Assembly (NCBI RefSeq): GCF_013204825.1
Contig: NZ_JABMKV010000002.1
Coordinates: 248,001 to 312,000, forward strand
DNA from: Pedobacter boryungensis
Lineage (GTDB): Bacteria > Bacteroidota > Bacteroidia > Sphingobacteriales > Sphingobacteriaceae
DNA: 64,000 bases
Reading direction: 5' to 3'
Shown: piece after piece, positions 33,705 to 40,729 of the stretch
Layout: the number at the start of each line of letters is the position of its first letter
Numbering within the stretch: the first letter of the stretch is position 1
Made by a program: the position numbers and the translations under genes
The notes under the pieces: model-generated
Seen by the model: only the letters and a program-made list of their open reading frames with translations
What the model was told of the DNA's origin: nothing
Databases searched by the model: none

Positions 33705-35045
33705 TTACACGGATTGACTAAATAAACTGGTGCTGGGTTCCTTTTTCCATAGACGTTCATCAAATGCCATGCATATATTTCTCAAAAATGCCATGCCATC
33801 TTTAGTAATCTGGACTTGAGGACCGTCTAGGTCAACTAAATGGTCATCTAATAAAGGCGCCAACCTTTCTCGAATTGGATCCGGTATAGCTATGCTAAAA
33901 CGTGTAGCTCCTTTGCACATTAGGTTAAGAATATGCTGGCGAATATCAAGGTCTTTATCATTTAATATATGGCCTCTATATACAGGAAGATTTCCTTGGT
34001 TTACCTGCTCTAGATACTCCTCCACAGTTTTGATATTCTGTGAAAAAGCAGTTTTGCAATCGCTAATAGATGAAACTCCCAAGCCAATGAGTACGTCTGT
34101 ACGCTTGTCGGTATAGCCCATGAAATTTCGGTGAAGTTGATAATTCTCACTCGCTTTGTATAAGCTATCTTTGGTTAATGCAAAATGATCCATACCAATT
34201 TCTTGATAACCTGCATTAATCAACATATTTCTTCCTAGTTGATAGAGCGCAAATTTTTGATCACCTTGCGGGATATCCTTTTCAGAATAATGACGTTGCC
34301 CAGGTTTCATCCATGGTACATGTGCGTAACTATAAAATGCAATACGCTCTGGTTTCATAACCAGCACTTCCTTCATAGTTTGACCCAATCCTTCAAGCGT
34401 TTGTGCTGGCAAACCATAAATAAGGTCGAAATTGATGGAATCATAACCTAATTCTCTAGCTTCTGCCATTATTCTAAATACCTGCTCTGGTGTTTGGAAA
34501 CGATTAATCATCATTTGTACCTTAGGATCAAAATCCTGTATACCCAAGCTCATGCGTTTAAACCCTAGCTGGTGCAGTGTATTAAGGTGCTCAAATGTGG
34601 TGTTATCTGGATGCCCTTCAAATGAGCATGTGGTTTCATCATCAAAATTTTCTGAAAAAGAAGCAATCAGATTCTTAAGGTTTTCTGGACTAAAAAAAGT
34701 TGGTGTGCCGCCACCTAAATGCAATTCTTTTATTTTAGGCGTTTCTCCCAGCAGCTTGCAGTACATTTGCCACTCTTTTTTCAATGCATCAATATAAGGT
34801 ACTTCAACACCGTGATTTTTTGTAATTCTTGTATTGCAGCCACAATAGGTGCAAAGACTTTCGCAAAATGGTAGATGGATGTAAAGACTAATACCTTGAT
34901 TTTTATGTGTTTTGTAAGCAGCAATCAATGATTCACGCCACTTCTCAAGGGTGAAAGATTCTGTTTCCCAGTAAGGAACTGTTGGATAACTCGTATAGCG
35001 TGGTGCAGCTATAGCATATTTTTTAAGCAATGCTGATGTGTCCAT
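33705..35045 (-). CDS. hemN: Oxygen-independent coproporphyrinogen III oxidase
   Basis: 446 residues from the Met at 35045 (MDTSALLKKYAIAAPRYTSYPTVPYW). Radical SAM motif CESLCTYCGCN, then GGGTPTFFSPENL and the SAM-binding FKRMSLGIQDFDPKVQ. The C-terminal HemN domain includes GMDHFALTKDSLY and HRNFMGYTD. It makes protoporphyrinogen without oxygen, which secures haem supply when cbb3 is needed. Longer in-frame starts overlap the LDH-like gene. Confidence 0.95.
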   Translation of the reverse strand: MDTSALLKKYAIAAPRYTSYPTVPYWETESFTLEKWRESLIAAYKTHKNQGISLYIHLPFCESLCTYCGCNTRITKNHGVEVPYIDALKKEWQMYCKLLGETPKIKELHLGGGTPTFFSPENLKNLIASFSENFDDETTCSFEGHPDNTTFEHLNTLHQLGFKRMSLGIQDFDPKVQMMINRFQTPEQVFRIMAEARELGYDSINFDLIYGLPAQTLEGLGQTMKEVLVMKPERIAFYSYAHVPWMKPGQRHYSEKDIPQGDQKFALYQLGRNMLINAGYQEIGMDHFALTKDSLYKASENYQLHRNFMGYTDKRTDVLIGLGVSSISDCKTAFSQNIKTVEEYLEQVNQGNLPVYRGHILNDKDLDIRQHILNLMCKGATRFSIAIPDPIRERLAPLLDDHLVDLDGPQVQITKDGMAFLRNICMAFDERLWKKEPSTSLFSQSV

Positions 35046-35046
35046 A

Positions 35047-35478
35047 TCATTTATGTAATTCTGTTTTGATGGCGCAATCCTTATTGCAACAACAAGCATC
35101 ACCTACGCATTTACCTGCAGACCAATTATCTAGATTAGCGATAACCTGATGCATGTTTTCCAACTCTCCTCCATGCTTAAAAGGAATATTTGCGATTTTA
35201 AGACCAATAGATCTTGCAGCATCCAAATCAATGTGATCATATCCAAAGGTGGAAGTAGCAATGTATTTGATACCAACGGACTTTAGCCCTTCAATGAGGG
35301 GTGCATCAATCAGATCGCGGTTAAATACAATAAGTGCCTCCTTTCCAGCAGCAAAGTTCAACGTGTCTAACGTTAGGCTATTAGCAATAATAGTGATATC
35401 ATGCTTTTTATAATTGGCAAGAATGAGCCATTCTTTTTCTTTTGTATTGATGTTATAGGCGATAGCTTTCATATGCAT
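35047..35478 (-). CDS. Short D-2-hydroxyacid dehydrogenase-like protein with Cys-rich tail
   Basis: 143 residues (or 141 from Met3). Residues about 3-105 resemble the N-terminal catalytic part of D-lactate dehydrogenases: VGIKYIATSTFGYDHIDLDAARSIGLKIANIPFKHGG. The NAD-binding half, with the GxGxxG and the catalytic Arg and His, is missing. After NMHQVIANLDNW the protein ends in a Cys-rich tail GKCVGDACCCNKDC. It cannot be a normal dehydrogenase. It is the first gene of an operon with hemN and ccoI, preceded by an FNR-type box, so a metal or haem-related role is possible. This may be a repurposed domain. Confidence 0.65.
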   Translation of the reverse strand: MHMKAIAYNINTKEKEWLILANYKKHDITIIANSLTLDTLNFAAGKEALIVFNRDLIDAPLIEGLKSVGIKYIATSTFGYDHIDLDAARSIGLKIANIPFKHGGELENMHQVIANLDNWSAGKCVGDACCCNKDCAIKTELHK

Positions 35479-35491
35479 ATTTTTCTACCTA

Positions 35492-35557
35492 CAAAACTAT
35501 CTGATAGCGATTGAGTGGTCCGTGAGATTAGTTAGGAGAAAAAATGATCTTAGTCAC
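35492..35557 (-). promoter_or_regulatory. FNR-type box and -7 element of the LDH-like/hemN/ccoI/ccoS operon
   Basis: The minus strand has GTGACTAAGATCAT (35557-35544), exactly 44 bases, then TAGTTTTG (35499-35492). The expected start near 35487 is 9-15 bases before the first ATGs. Confidence 0.8.
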
Positions 35558-35603
35558 GAAAATTTTAAGCCAGAGGATAATTTGCGTAAGATCATTTCAA
35601 TAA

Positions 35604-35646
35604 GTGATACCAATCACATTGTAAAAACTTAAAAAGCTAAACTTTG
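35604..35646 (+). promoter_or_regulatory. FNR-type box of the truncated globin promoter (proximal position)
   Basis: GTGATACCAATCAC (35604-35617) has perfect arms. About 20 bases later is TAAACTTTG (35638-35646), a TAnnTTTG with one extra base. Here the box sits roughly two helical turns closer than in the other promoters, where an activator touches polymerase directly. The start would lie at or very near the ATG, so the transcript may be leaderless. Confidence 0.6.
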
Positions 35647-35649
35647 GAT

Positions 35650-36039
35650 ATGATGAAAAAAGACATTGAAAATATCAACGACGTTCAACAATTAGTCGAC
35701 ACTTTTTATGAAAAAGTGCAAAAGGATCCATTATTGGGGAATATATTTATGACCAAGATTAGTGATTGGCCAAAACATTTAGAAAAGATGTATCGTTTTT
35801 GGCAGACAGTCCTTCTTGAGCAACATACCTATAGCGGAAGTCCTTTTCTACCACATGCTACCATGCCACTAACAGGTGATCATTTTAATCGTTGGTTAAC
35901 TATTTGGAAGGAAACGATAAATTTGTATTTCCAAGGAACAAAGGCTGATGAAGCTAAGTGGAGAGGCGAGGCGATGGCAACAATGTTTCTCGCAAAAATT
36001 GAATTTTATAACGCAACAACAAGAACTCCATTAGTATGA
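35650..36039 (+). CDS. Group III truncated haemoglobin
   Basis: 129 residues from the ATG at 35650 (an ATG also at 35653). The family pattern is clear: INDVQQLVDTFYEKVQKDPLLGNIF, WPKHLEKMYRFWQTVLL, YSGSPFLPHATMPLTGDHFNRWLTIW and the late GEAMATMFLAKIEFY. The proximal haem His is most likely in PLTGDHFNRW. Group III globins are linked to nitric oxide or oxygen handling in micro-oxic bacteria. An FNR-type box overlaps its promoter. The stop overlaps the next gene as ATGA. Confidence 0.88.
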   Translation: MMKKDIENINDVQQLVDTFYEKVQKDPLLGNIFMTKISDWPKHLEKMYRFWQTVLLEQHTYSGSPFLPHATMPLTGDHFNRWLTIWKETINLYFQGTKADEAKWRGEAMATMFLAKIEFYNATTRTPLV

Positions 36040-36464
36040 AAAAAGACATAGGATTTGGCGCTATATGCATATGGATTGGTTTCATAGGCGCTATTAGTTT
36101 TATGGAAGCATGGCTAAAATTTACAGCACCCGGAGTTACACTATCTATAGGACTTGGTATAGGGCGCTTAGTATTCGCTGCATTGAATAAAATGGAATGG
36201 GTAGTGTTTCTAACCGCTTTCATTTCGCTTTTTCAGTTAAAAATATTTTTTAAAACTACCGACACCCTCCTCCTTTTTGCGGCATTAATTCTAATTGTAC
36301 AAACCATATGGCTATTACCTGCACTTGATGCACGTGCTGAGTTGTATATTACAGGAGCTGCCGTGCCACCTAGCAACTTACATATTTACTACGTTGCTGC
36401 GGAAGGTTTGAAAATGATTACACTTTTGACGGTTGCAATTTCTTTATTAAGGAGAAAATCCTAA
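36036..36464 (+). CDS. Four-helix membrane protein linked to globin
   Basis: 142 residues with helices at about 6-26, 35-55, 72-94 and 118-136. The sequence GIGRLVFAALNKMEWVVFLTA and LPALDARAELYITG are distinctive, and the late NLHIYYVAAEGLKMITLL contains a His. I recognise no named family. It overlaps the globin gene by 4 bases and is probably co-translated with it, so it may handle the same ligand. Confidence 0.65.
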   Translation: MKKDIGFGAICIWIGFIGAISFMEAWLKFTAPGVTLSIGLGIGRLVFAALNKMEWVVFLTAFISLFQLKIFFKTTDTLLLFAALILIVQTIWLLPALDARAELYITGAAVPPSNLHIYYVAAEGLKMITLLTVAISLLRRKS

Positions 36465-36467
36465 TTA

Positions 36468-37496
36468 TTACTGTTTTACATTCTTTAGTTTTTCTATAGA
36501 AAGGATCTGGATAGCATTACCGCTTTTCTCAATCAGTTTCTCGTCCTTAAAATCTGCCAACATTCTACTCACGGTTTCACTAGCAGTACCTACTAAGGCA
36601 GCGAGATCATCTCGAGAAATTTTTAACGTACACGTATCTGAGCCCGGTTGCCCGAATTTAGCAGCGACCTGCACCAGTGCATCAGCTACACGTTTCCGTA
36701 CGGAAAAATACGCCAAGCGAAGCATTTGCTCTTCTTTTTCACGTACGCTACCAGAAAGCATGCCAAGGAATGCATTTGCAATTTCTTGATGGTTAAGCAA
36801 ATATTCCATAAAATCAGCTTTGGCGATTAGTGTAAGTTCTGAATCGCTTAATGTTGCAGCGTTTTCAGCATATGGAGCTGATCTGCATAAACTTTCATAT
36901 CCAAAAAAATCGCCTTCACTATATAAAGTAGAAGAAAGCTCACGACCATCTTTAGCACGTTTATACGTTTTTACTTGCCCTTTTTTTACAAAATAAAGAT
37001 GAGCTGGTTCATCTTGCTCTACATAGATAATTTGCTTATTGGCAAACGACCTAATTTTCCCTTTAGCCTTCATCGATTCAAAAAGTGAAGCGCTATCGCC
37101 ACCAGCTGATTTGAAACCAACTGGTTTACTACGTTTCTTCAGCCTACTTTCTATTGCATTGAAAAGTTCAACGTCATCAAAAGGTTTGGTGAGATAATCA
37201 TCCGCACCCATTTCCATTCCTTTACGCATATCAGCACGTTCAGCCTTAGCGGTCATAAATATGAAAGGAATATTCATGGTCTGTGCGTTTTTCTGCAATA
37301 AATAAAGCACCCCATAACCATCCAATTCAGGCATCATGATATCACAAAGAATAATATCTGGAAGATGTTTAATTGCTAGTTCTACGCCTATCTTTCCATT
37401 TTTAGCAGAAAAGGTTTCATAGCCAGCTAGATCTAACATTTCAACAATTCCTTCTCTAATGTCATCGCTATCTTCAATGATTAGTGCTTTTTTCAT
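36468..37496 (-). CDS. Receiver-CRP/FNR fusion regulator (FixJ-FixK-like)
   Basis: 342 residues. Residues 1-120 are a receiver domain with phospho-acceptor Asp52 (LCDIMMPELDG) and Lys104 (LTKPFDD). Residues about 140-255 form a cNMP-binding-like barrel, with no Cys cluster of the FNR type. Residues about 260-340 are a CRP helix-turn-helix whose recognition helix TASETVSRML has Glu307, Ser310 and Arg311, the E-x-x-S-R set by which FNR reads TGAT. This matches the TGAT-N4-ATCA boxes of the region. The gene lies in one operon after the FixL-like kinase. Confidence 0.88.
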   Translation of the reverse strand: MKKALIIEDSDDIREGIVEMLDLAGYETFSAKNGKIGVELAIKHLPDIILCDIMMPELDGYGVLYLLQKNAQTMNIPFIFMTAKAERADMRKGMEMGADDYLTKPFDDVELFNAIESRLKKRSKPVGFKSAGGDSASLFESMKAKGKIRSFANKQIIYVEQDEPAHLYFVKKGQVKTYKRAKDGRELSSTLYSEGDFFGYESLCRSAPYAENAATLSDSELTLIAKADFMEYLLNHQEIANAFLGMLSGSVREKEEQMLRLAYFSVRKRVADALVQVAAKFGQPGSDTCTLKISRDDLAALVGTASETVSRMLADFKDEKLIEKSGNAIQILSIEKLKNVKQ

Positions 37497-37501
37497 ATGG
37501 G

Positions 37502-38704
37502 TTAAAATTTAAAATGTAGCCTAAAAGTAGTTCCTCTATTTTGTTCGCTCTCGCAAGTACATGTGCCATTCATTAAATTAACATAACGCTTAACAATATT
37601 TAGCCCGAGACCTGTTCCAGGAATATCACCAGTATTATGCGCCCTAAAAAACGGCTCAAAAAGATTGCTCATTTCTGAGGTAGGAATTCCAATACCATTA
37701 TCTTTAATATCGATGATAAGCTCATGTTCTTTAACAATGCTATTGAACTGAATCATGGTATCTTCTCCTGAATATTTAATGGCATTAGAAATGAGATTAA
37801 TGATACAGTTCTTCAACAAGTTTTGATCTAAAAATACTTGACCAGTTGTACCTGTATGTTCGTATACGATGATTTGCTTTTGCTTGGTCATTAACTGCAT
37901 TTCTTCAGTAATCTCTTCTGCGAAAGTAAAAATATCGAATAATTGAGGCGTGGCCTCAACCTTTCCAGCTTCCAATTTCTCTAAAGAAAGGAAATCGTTA
38001 AGAATAGTCGTAAGGTTATTAATAGAGTTTTTGATTTTAGCAGTATGTTTTTCAATGCTTTCTACATCATGTTTTTCTACATATTTATTAATTAATGAGG
38101 CAGATAACTGTATTGAACTCAATGGCGTACGGAATTCATGTGAAGCCATAGAAACAAATCTGGTTTTTAGCTGGTTCAGTTCCCTTTCTTTTTGGAAAAG
38201 CGCACTCATGTGTTCTTTTGCAGATTCAAGTTCATTGATAGATTTCATCAGTTCGCGTGTGCGATCTTTGATTTTTTCCTCCAGTTCTTCAGTGTAGCTT
38301 TTAATCTTGATTTCGTCTTCTTTTTGTCTGCTCAAATCATGAATAAAGCCAGTATAAATTCTTCGGTCGCTAAACTTGATTTCACTTACACCCAATCTGA
38401 AGGGAAAAGTGCTGCCATCTTTACGTTGACCGGTAACTTCACGGCCAATACCTATGATTTTCTTCTTTCCAGTATGCTCATAATTAGCCAAGTAACTATC
38501 GTGCTTGCTTCTGTCTGGTTCTGGCATTAGTACAGAAACATTTTTGCCTATTAGTATATCTCTACTAGGATAGCCGAACAGTTCCAAAGCTGCAGGATTA
38601 ATATTCTCTATAAGACCTCGGTCATCTATTGTGATGATACCATCAATTGCGTTTTCGATTATGGCAACCAATAATTTTTCTCTTTCCATAGTTGAGTATT
38701 CCAT
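37502..38704 (-). CDS. FixL-like haem PAS sensor histidine kinase
   Basis: 400 residues with no membrane helix. Residues about 7-128 are a PAS domain strongly like FixL: LMPEPDRSKHDSYLANY with His68 at the haem-ligand position, and IIGIGREVTGQRKDGSTFPF with Arg88 at the oxygen-sensing position, then YTGFIHDLS. A coiled coil (130-180) leads to the kinase with His189 (MASHEFRTPLSS), an N box ISNAIKYS, DNGIGIP and GTGLGLNIVKRY. Oxygen binding should control kinase activity. It is followed 5 bases later by the fused response regulator. Confidence 0.88.
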   Translation of the reverse strand: MEYSTMEREKLLVAIIENAIDGIITIDDRGLIENINPAALELFGYPSRDILIGKNVSVLMPEPDRSKHDSYLANYEHTGKKKIIGIGREVTGQRKDGSTFPFRLGVSEIKFSDRRIYTGFIHDLSRQKEDEIKIKSYTEELEEKIKDRTRELMKSINELESAKEHMSALFQKERELNQLKTRFVSMASHEFRTPLSSIQLSASLINKYVEKHDVESIEKHTAKIKNSINNLTTILNDFLSLEKLEAGKVEATPQLFDIFTFAEEITEEMQLMTKQKQIIVYEHTGTTGQVFLDQNLLKNCIINLISNAIKYSGEDTMIQFNSIVKEHELIIDIKDNGIGIPTSEMSNLFEPFFRAHNTGDIPGTGLGLNIVKRYVNLMNGTCTCESEQNRGTTFRLHFKF

Positions 38705-38724
38705 CCAAATATAATTTAAAATTT

Positions 38725-40506
38725 TTAGATGGATAGTTTGTTCAACGTAGATTCAGCAGAAAGCAATGGGCTATAGAACCGATCTTTAAAGAAAATGATG
38801 TTATCCGGAAGATTAGTAAAAAGAGACTTATAATAATCGATACCAGTTAAAAGTTGAGTTTTAAATTTAGCAAGCTGTGCAGATTTTTTTTCAGTGAAAT
38901 CATCCATCATGATTTTAATTTCTGCATTTAAGTAATTCACGTATAGTTCTAATTCCTTAATTAGCACATTGGGACGTTGTACTTTTTCCAGTAGATTTTT
39001 TCTGCCGTAAATGTGACCTACCATTTCATCCAAAGAATATACTCTTGAAAAATAGGCAAGATTAGGACCTGGGCATATGGCAACTGCCTTACTTTCCTTT
39101 GGTTTAAGGATACCAATTTTTTGATATGTTGAACTGCAAAGACCTTCGCAAAGACAAACTTTCTCCGTTACCTTATCTAATTGTTTTTCAAATTCTACAG
39201 CAGAAAGCTCCTTTGTTTTCAGATCCTTTATCTTCAAATGCTGATATTCTCTAGATGCTGTACAGATGGGTAATGCGGTAAATTCAGTATTCGTACACAA
39301 GTATTTCTTTTTACAGGGGCTACCAGGTTTTCCTTTTTTGATTCTTTCCAAACGCTCCCTATCAATACCACTGTTTTTGAAATTATTAAATAACACTCCA
39401 AGGGGCGATGAATTGCTTAAGTAATAAGAATCTTCAGTAGAGCTTGTAAGCTGGTCTAGCGTAGTTTCATCTACATTTGTAACTTCTGGAACTAATAGAA
39501 ATGGACTTCCCCAACCAGTTGAATCTAGCTGATAGTGCTTGATCAGAAATTCGTTTTCTGCAGCAGTTCCTATCCCTCCTTGTACACTGATCCTTTGGCT
39601 CGGCAAATTATCAACATTTATTCCTTTTTCTTTAAGACCATTAACATATAACGAGAAGAGCTCTTCTTTCATTTGATGTTTGTTCTGCTTAAAATCTTCC
39701 AAGATTGGACCGAGTAGATATCCTGCAGTAGCAAATGCATGTCCTCCACAATTAAGACCACTTTCTACCCTAAACTCTGATACCCACAATCCTTTTTTCG
39801 CTAAGAATTTCGCTTGTATAAACGCCGATCTGAAATCGCTTACTTTTAAAATGATTTTCTTTTGAATATTATTATTTTCATCAGGGAAAAAGTCTTCAAA
39901 TTGTTCTATATAACTATATAGCCTTGGGTTCATTCCTGCTGAAAGGATTACAGAAGAATTCAATCTGCTCTTTGCAAATCCACGTAAGGCAGTCAATGCA
40001 TCACTTTCTTCATCTCCTGTAATCTCTACTCCATTTTCGTAATTGACACGATCCACTTTAGACATAATGTTTACATCTATGGCTCCCATTTCCATTCGAT
40101 TACGCAAAATATTCTGAAAAATCGTTTTGCGCTCCCCATCTGGATACTCCATCATCAATTCATAGCCATGTTTCAATTGTGAATCTTCAGGCAAAAGGTC
40201 AAAATACCTGCACAAATCATTCCCAACTTCAAAAGGGAGCTGTTTTAGCTCTTCGAAATCCTTAGCCACCATTCGGTGCATCATATTTAGATAACAAGTT
40301 ATTCTTCTTGCCCTTTTATCAAAATTCTGTTTTAAAATTGGCATAAAGGTTTCGCCACGCTTTTTTGTATGGTATTCCCTCATGCGTTCAATTAGTTCAT
40401 CATCTACAATGGAAACAACAGATGAAATACCATATTTAGCCACTTTAAGCGGACTATCGATAGAAAAGCCAAGCCCTAGAACGGGGATATGAAATTTATG
40501 TAACAT
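38725..40506 (-). CDS. Unrecognised Cys-rich protein in the FixL operon
   Basis: 593 residues. The first ~390 look like an alpha/beta barrel with nitronate-monooxygenase-like loops: VLGLGFSIDSPLKVAKYGISSVVS at the N terminus, LNCGGHAFATAG (251-262) and VQGGIGTAAENEF (308-320). A Cys-rich part follows with Cys398, 404, 415, 451, 453 and 457 (CLCEGLC), which could bind an iron-sulfur cluster or zinc. I have no named family. It is the first gene of the FixL/FixJ-K-like operon under an FNR-type promoter, so it is likely a redox protein of the same response. Confidence 0.65.
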   Translation of the reverse strand: MLHKFHIPVLGLGFSIDSPLKVAKYGISSVVSIVDDELIERMREYHTKKRGETFMPILKQNFDKRARRITCYLNMMHRMVAKDFEELKQLPFEVGNDLCRYFDLLPEDSQLKHGYELMMEYPDGERKTIFQNILRNRMEMGAIDVNIMSKVDRVNYENGVEITGDEESDALTALRGFAKSRLNSSVILSAGMNPRLYSYIEQFEDFFPDENNNIQKKIILKVSDFRSAFIQAKFLAKKGLWVSEFRVESGLNCGGHAFATAGYLLGPILEDFKQNKHQMKEELFSLYVNGLKEKGINVDNLPSQRISVQGGIGTAAENEFLIKHYQLDSTGWGSPFLLVPEVTNVDETTLDQLTSSTEDSYYLSNSSPLGVLFNNFKNSGIDRERLERIKKGKPGSPCKKKYLCTNTEFTALPICTASREYQHLKIKDLKTKELSAVEFEKQLDKVTEKVCLCEGLCSSTYQKIGILKPKESKAVAICPGPNLAYFSRVYSLDEMVGHIYGRKNLLEKVQRPNVLIKELELYVNYLNAEIKIMMDDFTEKKSAQLAKFKTQLLTGIDYYKSLFTNLPDNIIFFKDRFYSPLLSAESTLNKLSI

Positions 40507-40529
40507 ATTATTCTTTTGTTATTATGGCC

Positions 40530-40595
40530 CAAAAATATTAGCACTTAGCAAACCTGACGGATGCTTTCGTCAGCTAAAAAAATGATGTTGGTCAC
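40530..40595 (-). promoter_or_regulatory. FNR-type box and -7 element of the 593-residue protein/FixL/FixJ-K operon
   Basis: The minus strand has GTGACCAACATCAT (40595-40582), exactly 44 bases, then TATTTTTG (40537-40530). The regulator would control its own operon. Confidence 0.8.
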
Positions 40596-40666
40596 TTTCT
40601 TAGACAAATGATGCAAAAAGAGCTATTTAAGGTAAGAAATTGGTTTGTGGCATATCACTTTAAGAA

Positions 40667-40710
40667 GTGACAATCATCAGTATTTTCCATCTCTGTCTTT
40701 CTGAACTTTA
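40667..40710 (+). promoter_or_regulatory. Candidate FNR-type box of the L,D-transpeptidase/Usp operon
   Basis: GTGACAATCATCAG (40667-40680) fits RTGAY-N4-ATCAn. About 21 bases later is TGAACTTTA (40702-40710), similar to the TAAACTTTG of the globin promoter and in the same proximal arrangement. It also overlaps a separate palindrome, TCACTTTAAGAAGTGA (40655-40670). Both elements are weaker than in the 44-base set. Confidence 0.45.
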
Positions 40711-40729
40711 CACTATCAAAATCAATAAT

